Assembly: GCF_001895925.1 (NCBI RefSeq) | Contig: NZ_MPPI01000007.1 | Coordinates: 62,001-126,000 of the forward strand | Direction of reading: 5' to 3' | Source of the DNA: Phormidesmis priestleyi ULC007 | GTDB lineage: Bacteria > Cyanobacteriota > Cyanobacteriia > Leptolyngbyales > Leptolyngbyaceae | Length of the DNA: 64,000 bases | Part shown: positions 17,711 to 27,900 of the stretch, piece by piece | How positions within the stretch are numbered: the stretch's first letter is position 1 | Layout: each line of letters begins with the position of its first letter | The notes under the pieces: model-generated | Database searches by the model: none | The model's input: the letters and a program-made list of their open reading frames with translations, nothing else | What the model was told of the DNA's origin: nothing | Position numbers and translations under genes: made by a program

Positions 17711-18116
17711 GTCCTTGCTGAATCCAGGTTAGGCAGTCTGACTCACTCTCAAAAATTCTAGGAGCCGCGATGTTAGTTAACTCACTCGGCGGATAGTGAT
17801 CATAAAAAACCTTTCTACCTTGACGCAGCACGATGATTAGATTATTTCGATAGGTGTAGCGATGTTTGAAATAATCAGTGTCGTCATCAATTTCTGAGTG
17901 CTGCGCTAAATGAGTTTGGGCGACTTTAATCATGTCCTCAATCCGACTTGAGAACTCTTCAGAAGGATTTGCTGTCTTGTGGAATCGTCCTCGATGTCCC
18001 AACTCTGACAGAAGCGCGTAGGAATAAATTTCTTCTCCTGCGATCGACCCACCGACAAACGGAATAATTAAATATCCTCGGTAGGTGACGGAGTGTTCGT
18101 AAAGCAGTCGCACCAT
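17679..18116 (-). CDS. Conserved hypothetical protein, 145 aa
   Basis: A soluble 145-residue protein with MVRLLYEHSVTYRGYLIIP at the start and FYDHYPPSELTNIAAPR near the end. I do not recognise a family. It precedes the toxin-like array on the same strand and its last 32 bp overlap the start of the truncated head frame. The toxin fragment therefore appears to have been fused onto the 3' end of this gene by a deletion or rearrangement. No membrane segment or signal peptide is visible. Confidence 0.6.
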   Translation of the reverse strand: MVRLLYEHSVTYRGYLIIPFVGGSIAGEEIYSYALLSELGHRGRFHKTANPSEEFSSRIEDMIKVAQTHLAQHSEIDDDTDYFKHRYTYRNNLIIVLRQGRKVFYDHYPPSELTNIAAPRIFESESDCLTWIQQGLDLHHQPSGL

Positions 18117-18165
18117 CGCACCGTTTGCTGCAAAGATTAGCTTTTATCTTCCCATGTAATCGATT

Positions 18166-18240
18166 AAGGATCGTGGATTAAATCATATCGGTTACTTGCG
18201 ATGGTAATGGGCACGGCAGTGCCATGCCCCTACGCAAAAC
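18166..18240. repeat. Dispersed repeat with palindromic GGCACGGCAGTGCC core, copy 1
   Basis: The stretch around GATCGTGGATTAAATCATAT and GGGCACGGCAGTGCCATGCC recurs at about 38718-38790 with the same order of parts (AATTAAAT, then GGCACGGCAGTGCCAT, then TACGCAAA). Both copies lie just outside the end of a gene. It is a short dispersed intergenic repeat of unknown role. Confidence 0.6.
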
Positions 18241-18247
18241 GGTTTTT

Positions 18248-19426
18248 CTAATGGTGATGATGTCCGTGATCGTGGCTGTGATTGTGCCCATTGTGACCAT
18301 GATGATCATGATGGTGATCAGCTTGTGAAGCCGCCAACGCCGGATTTACCGCCATTGCTTGCTCTGACAGCAGCGCTTCAATTTGAGGGTGCGCCCAATC
18401 TGCCACCATTTGCAAAAAGTCAGGGTTGTCATTGACACAAGCCATTTGGACATAGGTCACATCAGGGCGCTTTTTGCGTAGCCCATGAATGATGTGATCG
18501 ACATCTAGCAGCGTTTCGTGATTTTCGGTGGCAAAGCCGATCGGCATAAATACCAACGCGGTTGCGCCCAAATCGATCAGGTTCCTTGCCGCTAAGTCTG
18601 CGTTTGGTTGAGTCCAGTCAATCAAAGGCGTTTGGTGATTGAGCCAGCCCACTGAGATCAAAGGATATTTGTAGAGCAGGCGTTCGCGCACCCGATCGTA
18701 GAGTTTTTGGCTCTCATCAATGCCAGACGTAAAGCCTTTTGCCTTGTGCGGACAGCCATGATTCATCAGCACGATGCCGATTTGAGAGGGCAAATGTGCC
18801 ACCGCCAACTCAGACTTGATTTTGTCTTCGACGAGATTTGCCATCAAGTCAATATACTCTGGTTCAGCATAAAATGACGGAATATAGCGGGTTCCTTTCA
18901 GCCAGTGTTCTTTGCCAGGATCTGCCAAGGCCGACAGCGCATTGTTGACTTGCTCTACCGCGATTCCACTGGTGAAGATCGAATCTACGACTAAAAGCGG
19001 GTAGATCAAAATCTTGTCAAACCCTTCTGCTTTGACTTCTTCTAAGACTTGCTCAGGCAAGAAAGGCTTGCAGAAGTTGAAGGCTTTAAAGACTTTGACG
19101 CGATCGCCCCAGCGGTTTTGCAGTGCCTTTTCAACCCCGACTCGCTGCTGCTCAAAAATGGCATTGTGAGGCGAGATGAAGTGATCGTGTTGGTGACTCC
19201 ACTCGTGCAGGTCAAACACGGCTAAAAGCTTTGCTAAAGGAGGATATACCCAGGTCGGAACTGGGGCAAACTTAGCGGTTAGTAGGTTTAACGCCTGCTC
19301 GTTATAGTTAGCGAAATCGTCATAGCTCTCGACCTCGCCGTAGCCCATTAGCAAAACGGCAACTCGATCGCTAGAAGTCGAAGCTTCTAATCCAGACTGA
19401 TGGAGTTTCTCAGGGGTAGCGACCAC
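18248..19426 (-). CDS. Ferrochelatase-family protein with C-terminal His-rich tail
   Basis: A 392-residue class II chelatase-type protein; ferrochelatase inserts Fe(II) into protoporphyrin IX to give haem. Motifs are LLMGYGEVESYDDF at the N-terminus, NHGCPHKAKG, and GFATENHETLLDVDHI, which corresponds to the ferrochelatase motif around the conserved Glu near the active site. Length fits HemH. Many cyanobacterial HemH proteins end in a hydrophobic chlorophyll-binding (CAB) segment; here the tail (about 369-392) is instead almost entirely His, Asp, Gly and Asn. Such tails store or deliver metal in cobalt and nickel chelatases. It could be haem ferrochelatase or a paralogue for another metal, so I leave the symbol open. 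The gene stands alone and is transcribed towards the toxin array. Confidence 0.7.
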   Translation of the reverse strand: MVATPEKLHQSGLEASTSSDRVAVLLMGYGEVESYDDFANYNEQALNLLTAKFAPVPTWVYPPLAKLLAVFDLHEWSHQHDHFISPHNAIFEQQRVGVEKALQNRWGDRVKVFKAFNFCKPFLPEQVLEEVKAEGFDKILIYPLLVVDSIFTSGIAVEQVNNALSALADPGKEHWLKGTRYIPSFYAEPEYIDLMANLVEDKIKSELAVAHLPSQIGIVLMNHGCPHKAKGFTSGIDESQKLYDRVRERLLYKYPLISVGWLNHQTPLIDWTQPNADLAARNLIDLGATALVFMPIGFATENHETLLDVDHIIHGLRKKRPDVTYVQMACVNDNPDFLQMVADWAHPQIEALLSEQAMAVNPALAASQADHHHDHHGHNGHNHSHDHGHHHH

Positions 19427-19589
19427 TTTTTGTCTCTCAAACTAACGTGGATAGTGTGGACGCGCCAAGACTTAGAGTGCGGCACAAATCTCACATTACT
19501 AAGGCTAACATCCCCTACGGGGGGATAAACATCTAAAAGGTGATGACATCGTTAAAATCAGTCTAAAGGGAGATTTATGGAGCACTGTC

Positions 19590-20135
19590 ATGAAGATCGT
19601 TATTTGCCCCGGAATGCACCGATTGCAACTTTCCCAACGCTTTGTCACAGCGCTGCATCCCAGTCAAGAAACCTTGATTTTTCCGACTGAGAAGGCTCCT
19701 GCCTATTCTCCGCTTCACGTTTTAGAATTTTTATCCCCGACTGAGGCGACGACTCCGCTAGTCTTTATTGCGTTTAGTGCTGGGGTTGTTGCCGCGATCG
19801 GAGCCGCCCGTCTCTGGCAAAAGCAGGGTGGCACCGTCAGCGCCTTGATTGCCCTCGATGGATGGGGCGTGCCGCTGGCCGGAGATTTTGCGATTCATCG
19901 GGTCAGCCACGATCGCTTTACTGCCTGGAGTTCGGCTTTGCTAGGGGGAAGTGACTCAGACAGTTTCTATGCTGACCCTGCGGTCGAGCATTTGACTTTA
20001 TGGCGATCACCGCAAACTGTTCAGGGCTATGCAATAACCGCAAATCGACGATCGCGCCAAACCTCTATAACTGCCGCCAGTTTTATAACTGCGCTATTGC
20101 AGCGCTATGAGGTCTCTACATCAACGAGACATTAG
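19590..20135 (+). CDS. Alpha/beta-hydrolase-like conserved protein
   Basis: A 181-residue cytoplasmic protein. FIAFSAGVVAAIGAARL (about 60-76) looks like the nucleophile elbow (G-x-S-x-G variant, FSAG) of an alpha/beta hydrolase, preceded by a beta strand, with a later Asp (IALDGWGVPLAGD). A catalytic His candidate is in VEHLTLW. The domain is shorter than a typical hydrolase. Substrate is unknown. The ATG at 19590 follows a purine-rich stretch. It is transcribed divergently from the ferrochelatase-like gene, which starts at 19426, so the 163 bp between them should hold both promoters. Confidence 0.6.
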   Translation: MKIVICPGMHRLQLSQRFVTALHPSQETLIFPTEKAPAYSPLHVLEFLSPTEATTPLVFIAFSAGVVAAIGAARLWQKQGGTVSALIALDGWGVPLAGDFAIHRVSHDRFTAWSSALLGGSDSDSFYADPAVEHLTLWRSPQTVQGYAITANRRSRQTSITAASFITALLQRYEVSTSTRH

Positions 20136-20230
20136 AAGTCAGGAGGATATTTCCTAGCGCTGCTTTATGCCTTGTTAAAACAATCCTGGGCATCCTCCCG
20201 CAAGGATGTATTTCAGATAAAGTTGTGATG

Positions 20231-20268
20231 GGTCAGGTCTATACGCTGCATAATGTCTAGACCTGACC
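20231..20268. repeat. Perfect 11-bp inverted repeat GGTCAGGTCTA
   Basis: GGTCAGGTCTA at 20231-20241 and its exact complement TAGACCTGACC at 20258-20268 enclose 16 bases. No T-run follows, so it is not a typical terminator. It lies 42 bp upstream of the MFS gene and could be an operator or an mRNA hairpin. Confidence 0.5.
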
Positions 20269-20309
20269 TACAGAGAGGGTTTTCACCTGATTTCTAAAAT
20301 TTCTACTCT

Positions 20310-21602
20310 ATGCTTCCTACTCGTTCCCAGCCCTCTCGTAATGGCTTTCTAGCGCTGCTTCACAATCACCCCTTCATGATGTTGTGGAGTGGGCAAATTT
20401 TGTCTCAAATAGCAGATAAAGTTTTTTTTGTGTTGCTAATCGCGCTCCTGAGTGATTACGGTTCTTCGCCTGAAACCGAAAACTCAATGCGATCGGCGGT
20501 AATGATTGCGGCAACGCTACCCGCTATTTTCTTTGGCTCGGCGGCAGGCATTTTTGTCGATCGCTATGACAAAAAAACAATTTTGAGCGGCTGCAATATC
20601 TTGCGCGGAGTGATGTTGCTGCTGCTGCCGTTTTTGCCCAAGGCATTTATCATCTTGATCGCGATCGCGTTTTTAGAATCGATCTTGACTCAGTTTTTTG
20701 CCCCCGCAGAGCAAGCTACGATTCCCTTTCTGGTAAAGCCAGAAAATCTGCTAACAGCAAATGCGCTGTTCACCACCACGATGATGGGTTCGTTAATTGT
20801 CGGGTTTGCGATCGGTGACCCGTTGCTGAAAGTGGCGAGTGGGTTTAACCCAGAGTGGGGACGAGAAATTTTAGTCGGCGGCTTATATTTGCTGGCTGGA
20901 ATCGTGCTTTATTTGATGCCTCTAAAAGAAAAGAAGCATGAGAGTGAGACGATCGTTCCGGTTCATCCTTGGAGCGATTTTAAGGAAGGGTTAGCTTATC
21001 TGCGTAAAGATTCTCTAGTGAGATATGCCATGTTGCAACTCATGATTCTTTACTCGGTTTTAGCGGCGTTGACGGTGTTAGCGATTAACCTGACGCAAAA
21101 AATTGGGCTAGAAAAAACTCAGTTTGGCTTACTGTTGGCGGCGGCAGGCGTAGGCATGGTGTTTGGGGCAGCAGCTTTGGGTCATTGGGGCGATCGCTTT
21201 CGTCGCAAACCCCTGCCTTTAATCGGCTTTGCTTTCATGGCGTTTGTGCTGACGATGTTCTCATTCACTTCCAAACAAGGGTTGAGCTTTGCCTTGTCGG
21301 GCTTTTTCGGGCTAGGGTCCTCGCTGGTCGCGGTTCCGATGCAGACTCTAATTCAGCAACGCACCCCAGAAGCCATGCGAGGAAAGGTGTTCGGCTTTCA
21401 AAATAACATCGTCAACATTGCCCTCAGCGTGCCATTAGCCGTTACAGGGCCGTTAATTGACGTGATCAATAACCAGGTCGCTCGGAATCCGCAATCTGAA
21501 TTGGGACTGCGATCGGTGCTGATCGGCATGAGTGTAGTGGTGACGATCGTTGGCATCTGGGCATGGCGCAGCACTCGACGAGTTTTGCAGGATGCAGTTT
21601 AA
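20310..21602 (+). CDS. MFS transporter
   Basis: A 430-residue inner-membrane transporter of the major facilitator superfamily with about 12 hydrophobic segments. The loop motif after segment 2 (GIFVDRYDKKTILSG) and its repeat in the second half (GHWGDRFRRKPLPL) are the MFS signature A. It is closely related to the protein encoded at 40497-42188: both have TQFFAPAEQATIPFL-like and QQRTPEAMRGKVFGFQNN-like stretches. Related proteins are annotated as drug or enterobactin-type exporters, but the substrate here cannot be told. Confidence 0.85.
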   Translation: MLPTRSQPSRNGFLALLHNHPFMMLWSGQILSQIADKVFFVLLIALLSDYGSSPETENSMRSAVMIAATLPAIFFGSAAGIFVDRYDKKTILSGCNILRGVMLLLLPFLPKAFIILIAIAFLESILTQFFAPAEQATIPFLVKPENLLTANALFTTTMMGSLIVGFAIGDPLLKVASGFNPEWGREILVGGLYLLAGIVLYLMPLKEKKHESETIVPVHPWSDFKEGLAYLRKDSLVRYAMLQLMILYSVLAALTVLAINLTQKIGLEKTQFGLLLAAAGVGMVFGAAALGHWGDRFRRKPLPLIGFAFMAFVLTMFSFTSKQGLSFALSGFFGLGSSLVAVPMQTLIQQRTPEAMRGKVFGFQNNIVNIALSVPLAVTGPLIDVINNQVARNPQSELGLRSVLIGMSVVVTIVGIWAWRSTRRVLQDAV

Positions 21603-21798
21603 CTCACGCTAATGTCAACAAAATTTGACAGATAAATTAGCTCATAAATTAACTAAACTGTAGAGATAGGTAGCTTTGTGGCGCGATCGTCAATAATCAG
21701 TCTCGACAGGGATCGTAATCGGCACTACACTAAGTTTCTATCTATTGCATCTTTAGATACAAAAATTGTCCACTTAGACGGTTTGGCGAGGTTCCCCA

Positions 21799-23637
21799 GT
21801 GCAATTGCAACGAGTGGCAGTACAGCGGGTGACAGGTGGCTTTGCGCTGATCGACAGCCTCAGACGGCACGGCGTTAAGCACATCTTCGGCTATCCGGGC
21901 GGAGCGATTCTGCCCATCTATGACGAGCTTTATAAGGCAGAAGCGATCGGCGGCATTCAACACATTTTGGTCAGGCACGAGCAAGGAGCAGCACACGCGG
22001 CTGACGGCTATGCCCGCGCGACTGGGCAGGTTGGCGTGTGTTTTGCCACGTCAGGCCCTGGTGCGACCAACCTGGTGACTGGCATCGCCACGGCACACAT
22101 GGACTCGATTCCGCTCGTAGTGGTGACGGGACAAGTGCCGCGACCCGCGATCGGCAGTGATGCCTTCCAAGAGACGGATATTTACGGGATTACGCTCCCG
22201 ATCGTCAAACACTCCTATGTAGTACGTGACCCTAGAGACATGGGGCGGATTATTGCAGAGGCATTCTATATTGCCAGCACGGGCAGGCCCGGCCCTGTAC
22301 TAGTCGATATCCCAAAAGATGTGGGCACCGAAGTCTTTGACTATGAACCAGTCGAGCCGGGCGCTGTGCGGCTAACGGGCTATCGCCCTACTATGAAGGG
22401 TCATCCGCATCAGATTGGGCAAGCGTTGAAGTTAATTCGGCAAGCCAAACAACCTTTGTTGTATGTCGGCGGCGGCGCGATCGCTGCCAATGCTCACGCC
22501 GAAGTTAAAGAACTCGCAGAACGTTTTCAGCTTCCGGTTACGACTACGCTAATGGGAATCGGTGCCTTTGATGAGCAGCATCCGCTCGCAGTTGGGATGT
22601 TGGGAATGCACGGCACTGCCTACGCCAACTTCTCGGTGACAGAATGTGATTTGCTGATTGCGGTCGGGGCGCGGTTTGACGATCGTGTGACTGGCAAGCT
22701 AGACGAATTTGCGTCTCGTGCTAAAGTCATCCACATTGACATTGACCCCGCAGAAGTGGGTAAAACGCGGGTTCCTGAAGTACCGATCGTGGGCGACGTG
22801 CGGCAAGTGTTGCTCAATTTGCTCGATCGCAGTCACGAAGACGGCGACCCGGCAAGGTCAGATCAGACGAGCGACTGGCTAGCTAGAATCGATCGCTGGC
22901 GCGAAGATTATCCGCTCGAAGTGCCTCATTACCCTGACAAGCTTTCGCCTCAAGAAGTCATTGTCGAATTGGCGCAACAGGCTCCTAATGCCTTCTACAC
23001 CACCGATGTAGGGCAGCATCAAATGTGGTCGGCGCAGTTCCTTAAAAATGGCCCTCGTCGCTGGATTTCTAGCGCGGGTCTGGGCACGATGGGCTTTGGA
23101 CTCCCGGCGGCGATGGGGGCTAAAGTGGCGGTTGGCAGCGATGAGCAAGTGATCTGCATTAGCGGCGATGCCAGCTTTCAGATGAATTTGCAGGAGTTGG
23201 GCACGCTGTCGCAGTATGGAATTGCCGCCAAAATTGTGATTATCAACAACGGCTGGCAGGGCATGGTGCGCCAGTGGCAAGAAGCCTTCTGGGAAGGGCG
23301 CTATTCGTCTTCTAACATGGAGCCGTCAATGCCCGACTTTGTGAAGTTGGCAGAGGCCTACGGCATTAAAGGCATGATGATCAGTGTTCGCGACGAGTTG
23401 AGTATCGCGGTGGCTGAGATGCTGGCACATGACGGCCCTGTGCTGCTCGATGCGCGAGTCAAGCGAGACGAAAACTGCTATCCGATGGTGGCTCCGGGCA
23501 AGAGCAATGCTCAAATGTTGGGGTTGCCCGATCGTAAGAGCCTAGAGCGCGCAACTGAACTGATGTATTGCAGCAGTTGTGGCGCGAAGAATGTTGCCAG
23601 CAATAGATTCTGCCCTGAATGCGGCACCAAGCTGTAG
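21799..23637 (+). CDS. ilvB: Acetolactate synthase large subunit with C-terminal zinc ribbon
   Basis: Acetohydroxyacid synthase, catalytic subunit (612 residues), makes acetolactate or acetohydroxybutyrate in branched-chain amino acid synthesis with ThDP, FAD and Mg. Visible are the N-terminal ThDP pyrimidine domain with the catalytic-Glu motif [16 protein letters not shown], the central domain, and the C-terminal ThDP pyrophosphate domain with [14 protein letters not shown] and [12 protein letters not shown]. The start is GTG at 21799, giving [16 protein letters not shown] as in relatives. The last about 25 residues carry CSSCG and CPECG, four Cys of a zinc ribbon, an unusual addition to the family. 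The small subunit gene is not in the window. A strong terminator follows. Confidence 0.93.
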   Translation: MQLQRVAVQRVTGGFALIDSLRRHGVKHIFGYPGGAILPIYDELYKAEAIGGIQHILVRHEQGAAHAADGYARATGQVGVCFATSGPGATNLVTGIATAHMDSIPLVVVTGQVPRPAIGSDAFQETDIYGITLPIVKHSYVVRDPRDMGRIIAEAFYIASTGRPGPVLVDIPKDVGTEVFDYEPVEPGAVRLTGYRPTMKGHPHQIGQALKLIRQAKQPLLYVGGGAIAANAHAEVKELAERFQLPVTTTLMGIGAFDEQHPLAVGMLGMHGTAYANFSVTECDLLIAVGARFDDRVTGKLDEFASRAKVIHIDIDPAEVGKTRVPEVPIVGDVRQVLLNLLDRSHEDGDPARSDQTSDWLARIDRWREDYPLEVPHYPDKLSPQEVIVELAQQAPNAFYTTDVGQHQMWSAQFLKNGPRRWISSAGLGTMGFGLPAAMGAKVAVGSDEQVICISGDASFQMNLQELGTLSQYGIAAKIVIINNGWQGMVRQWQEAFWEGRYSSSNMEPSMPDFVKLAEAYGIKGMMISVRDELSIAVAEMLAHDGPVLLDARVKRDENCYPMVAPGKSNAQMLGLPDRKSLERATELMYCSSCGAKNVASNRFCPECGTKL

Positions 23638-23658
23638 TCTGATTAGTAATCATATTGG

Positions 23659-23702
23659 ATCACCGTAGGAGTATGGCAACATCCCTACGGTGATATTTTT
23701 TG
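23659..23702 (+). terminator. Rho-independent terminator after ilvB
   Basis: ATCACCGTAGG at 23659-23669 pairs perfectly with CCTACGGTGAT at 23684-23694, with a 14-base loop, followed by ATTTTTTG. It begins 22 bp after the ilvB stop. Confidence 0.8.
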
Positions 23703-23796
23703 TGATTATTATGGTTTAGATCGGTGAACACAAACGCGATCAGGAGGATTAACGCTACTCATCGCTGATTTAATTCACCTAAAAGAACGCTGCAAA

Positions 23797-24615
23797 CTAT
23801 GCTTTTGTAAGTCGATGCAGCCACATGAAGTTAACGCCTTCTGGGGAACTTTTACTTTGGATTAAACCATTCGAGTAATGCAAGTTTTCTCCGGTTAAGT
23901 CTTTGCGATATCCATACGCCGTCCACTCGCCGTAAGGGTCATTCACCCAAAATCCGTTGCGATCGTAGCCTCTAATCACAACGATGTGACCAAAACTAGT
24001 GAAATAGCCGTGAATGATGCAAGGACGACCCTCAGCGATCGCCTTGCGAATATCATAGAGCCTTCCCTGGGTCGTAAAGTCATCTCTCACCCCGTAAGCG
24101 GCTGCCATTTTTGCCAGGTCTTCCGGGTCGTGCCGACTTAATCCGTTGCGTTCCATATAGCGATAAAGCTCGTCTTCAAACTGCACCGCGTTGGTTTTCT
24201 GCCGAATCTGCAAGTAGCGCATGATCATTGCAAAACTGGTGACATTACACGCTCCACCTGGATTCTCAGCATTGTCAAGCTGACTGCGGTAAGGCACATT
24301 TAAGCGCTTAGTTGCGGGAAGCCCGATCGTGGGTAAATTAATCGGCAAAGAGGGTCTGCGCGTGGCACTGGTTACCTGCCCTTGACTGTTAAGGAGTTGA
24401 ATGTGAGGCAAATAGACAAACCAAGTGTTGAGCGGTGGGTTACCCAAAAACTCACTCACAAAGGCAATCTTGAGATGATTGTTGCCCACCAGTTTCCAGG
24501 AGTGGATCTCAAATACTCTTCCAGCCTCGACGTTAACCTTATCTTGAGCAGACAGCCGTGCAGAATCGCCAGTAGACTGCTTGAATGTAGTATTATCGAT
24601 AACTTTTAGCTTCAT
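23797..24615 (-). CDS. C39-like (papain-fold) peptidase family protein
   Basis: A 272-residue protein with a peptidase_C39_2-type domain from about residue 105. The catalytic Cys is in GGACNVTSFAMIMRYL, the His in FGHIVVIRGYD and the third residue probably the Asn/Asp in GFWVNDPYGEW. The N-terminal 100 residues form a separate beta-rich domain (LKVIDNTTFKQST). No signal peptide or ABC-transporter part is visible, so it is not a bacteriocin-exporting C39 protein. It is likely a free-standing protease or amidase with unknown substrate. Transcription converges with ilvB. Confidence 0.8.
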   Translation of the reverse strand: MKLKVIDNTTFKQSTGDSARLSAQDKVNVEAGRVFEIHSWKLVGNNHLKIAFVSEFLGNPPLNTWFVYLPHIQLLNSQGQVTSATRRPSLPINLPTIGLPATKRLNVPYRSQLDNAENPGGACNVTSFAMIMRYLQIRQKTNAVQFEDELYRYMERNGLSRHDPEDLAKMAAAYGVRDDFTTQGRLYDIRKAIAEGRPCIIHGYFTSFGHIVVIRGYDRNGFWVNDPYGEWTAYGYRKDLTGENLHYSNGLIQSKSSPEGVNFMWLHRLTKA

Positions 24616-24950
24616 AATTTCCCCGTTTATTCAATAGGGTGCCTCAAAATTTCTATAAAATAAATAGAAGTTTCAAGAACAAGCTTAATCCGAAAGACAT
24701 CAGTAGACCTCCTGCATGAATAAAATTCCCCAAACTACCCTGGATCTCGCTCCGTTTCAGTCGGCTTGTGCCCCCTAAATCCCCCAAAATGGGGGACTTT
24801 GAAATTAGAGCCTAGGCTTAAAGTCCCTCATTAAGGGGGGATTTAGGGGCGTTCCCTGATTCGTGCAGGAGGTCTAGTGCAGTATCCGTCTAAATATCCA
24901 AAAAGATTTTTGGTGGCAGTGTTCCCTAAATTTCAGCAAGAGGACAAGTA
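24616..24950. other. Intergenic region holding a MITE
   Basis: This 335-bp divergent intergenic region separates the C39-like peptidase from the hybrid kinase. Half of it is the palindromic element at 24704-24876. The rest is AT-rich with no recognisable gene. The kinase start at 24951 is preceded by CAAGAGGACAAGTA, with AGAGGA as a good ribosome binding site. Confidence 0.6.
24704..24876. mobile_element. MITE-like element, variant termini
   Basis: A 173-bp element bounded by the inverted repeats TAGACCTCCTGCATGAA (left) and its near-exact complement TTCGTGCAGGAGGTCTA (right). The inside holds the family core: GCCCCCTAAATCCCCCA, a short spacer, and the complementary GGGGGGATTTAGGGGC. It has no coding capacity. 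Its outer ends differ from those of the other three copies, and I see no clear target duplication. Confidence 0.75.
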
Positions 24951-27900
24951 ATGTCAACACTCCGGTTTCTCCTACTTGAAGACAATCCACTCGATGCAGA
25001 AATGGTGCAGACCCTGCTGCTGAATAGTGCGATCGACTTTGAGCTGCTGAGGGTGGAAACTCGCGCTGATTTTGTGGCAGCCCTAGAAACCGATGAGTTT
25101 GACTTGATTTTGGCAGATTATGCACTGCCCAATTTTGATGGCATCTCTGCGTTAGAGATTGCTTGCAACCTGCGTCCAGATATTCCATTTATTTTTGTCT
25201 CTGCCAATTTGGGCGAAGAATTAGCGATCGAAACGCTCAAACGGGGAGCCATAGATTATGTGCTCAAGCAACGGTTAGGGCGGTTAGTTCCCTGTGTCGA
25301 TCGGGCATTACAGGAAGCCAAAGAACGCCGCGAACTCAAACAGACAGAAGCAGCCCTGCGTCAGAATGAAGCCCACCTCCGCGCCGTCGCTGCTAACTTG
25401 CCCAACGGGGCTGTCTTCCTGGTAGATCACGATTTGCGCTATCTGCTAGCAGAGGGCGATGCTCTCCAGAGCGCCGGAATGACCTCTGAAGACTTGGTGG
25501 GCAAAACCCTTTGGGAAGCCCTTGATCCAGCCCTCGCAACTCGCTACGAACCCCACTATCGCCAAGCCCTCGGCGGTGAACCTTTTAGCTCAGAGCATTG
25601 CAGCCACGATCGCACCTACATCTCTCATGGCACACCTCTCCGCAACGATCGGGGTGAGGTTGACACCGTGCTAGTAGTGTCTTACGACATCACCGATCGC
25701 AAACGGACGGAGTTAAATGCAGAATTTCTCGCCGCCGTCAGTCAAGAATTGGTTAGAGCGACTCGTGTAGACGAGATTGTGAAAATGGTCGGCGAACACC
25801 TCAACCGCTATCTCAATACTTCGACTTGTGCCTTTGTCGAAATTAGCGAGGAAGCACGGCAAGCGATAATCAATCATGATTGGCATCAAAATGAGCTGCG
25901 GAGCTTAGTGGGGGTTTATCCTCTCGGAGAGTTTGTCACTGACGAGTTTTTGCAAGCCGCCCAAGCCGGACAAACGATCGTCGTCCGGGATGTCACTGCT
26001 GACTCGCGCATTGTTGACCAGCAGCGATATGCCGCGCTAAAAATCGGGGCAGAAATTAACGTTCCTTTAATCAGAGACGGCCAGTGGAAATTTTCGCTGA
26101 CTGTGTTTCATCAAGCTCCCTACGATTGGCGCGAAGACGAGATTGAGTTAATGCAGGAATTGGCAAACCGCATCTGGACAAAGCTAGAACGCGCCCGTGC
26201 CGAAGCCGCCTTGCGCCAAAGTGAGGAGCAGAGCTGGAACATTCTGGAGAGCATTAATGACGCATTTTTTGCCCTAGACAAAAACTGGCTGTTCACCTAT
26301 GTCAATCAAACAGCCGAAACCCTGCTCGATCGCGCCCCAGGTGACTTAACCAGAAAAAACTTCTGGGAAGAATTTTCGGGTCTGAATGGCAGCGAATTTG
26401 AACGGCTTCATCGACGCGTGATGAGCGATCGCGTGGCTGAATCACTGACCGCGTTTTACCCTGATCACGATCGCTGGTATGAAGTCCGCACCTACCCTGC
26501 CCCAAACGGCATCACCGTTTATTTCAGGAATGTCACCGATCGCATTCAAGCCGAAGCTGAACTGCGCGAGAGTGAAGCCCGGTTCCGGCATCTAGCAGAT
26601 ACCGCTCCTGTGCTGATTTGGATGTCTGGAACTGATAAACTCTGTTATTACTTCAATCAGCCCTGGCTAGACTTTACCGGGCGAACGATGGAGCAAGAAA
26701 TGGGCAATAGTTGGGCAGAAGGAGTCCATCCCGACGATTTCCAACTTTGTTTAGATACTTATGTCACCGCCTTTGATGCCAGGCAACCGTTTCAAATGGA
26801 ATATCGCCTTAGACGCTCTGATGGGGCATATCGTTGGCTGCTCGATGCAGGCGTGCCCCGATTTACATCAGAAGGTGAATTTCTGGGCTATATCGGTTCT
26901 TGTATTGACATCGACGATCGCAAATCTGCCGAAGCCGCCCTGCGTGAAAGTGAAGCTCGTTTTCGGTTAGTAGTCGAAAGTGCGAAAGAGTATGCCATTT
27001 TTACCCTCGATTCCAAGGGTGCTGTGACCAGTTGGAACAGTGGTGCGGAACGATTGTTTGGATATCAAGCAGCAGAAATTCTAGATTGTAACAGCCGCAT
27101 CCTTTACACGCCAGAAGACAATGAATGGGGTCGGAATGAGCGAGAAAGGCAAACGAGCCTAGCTCAAGGACAGGCAGAAAACGAGTGCTGGCATATTCGC
27201 AAAGATGGTAGCCGCTTTTGGGGCAGTGGTTTAGTAATGCCGCTGCAAACTGAAGCAGGCCCGCAAGGATTTGTCAAAATTATGCAAGACAAAACCGTGC
27301 AACGGCAAGCTGGTGAACGATTCCGGTTGCTTTATGACACCACCAGCGATTTACTCGCCACCGAGCAACCTCTGACGCTGATGCACAACCTGTTCAGCAA
27401 ACTCTCAAACCAGCTAGAGCTAGATTATTACTACCAATACACAGTGGAGGAAAAAGACAACCGCCTAATGCTGCATCTGAGGAACTCCGAAGGACTCTCA
27501 GATGAAACGGCTCAATTGATCGAATGGATTGAATTTGGTCAAGACATTTGCGGGCTGGTGGCACAAGAGCGGCGGCAAATGATCTTCGACCAAGCGCAGG
27601 TCTTGGCCCATCCCAACGCCCAGAGGCTGCGCGCGATCGGGGGCACTGCCTACGCGGGGCAACCGTTGATTGTTCAAGGACGGTTACTGGGGACGCTCTC
27701 CTTTGCCAGCCGCCGCCGCACTAGCTTTACATCCGAAGAAATTGACCTCTTGCAATCGACCTGCGATCAAATGGCGATCGCCCTTGAGCGAACAAACTTA
27801 ATCCGTTCAATTCAGCAACAGGCGGAACAATTACAACGCGCCAACCGGATTAAAGACGAGTTCTTAGCAGTGTTGTCACATGAACTGCGATCGCCGCTTA

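Noticed and set aside
18248-18320. The His-rich end of the ferrochelatase-like protein as a cloning tag.
   Set aside because: The residues are mixed with Asp, Gly, Asn and Ser and use varied codons in a natural context, so it is a native metal-binding tail.
21603-21798. A TTGACA at 21625-21630 as the -35 box of the ilvB promoter.
   Set aside because: No -10 element lies at a suitable spacing (the best TAAACT is 23 bp away), so I do not list it as a promoter.
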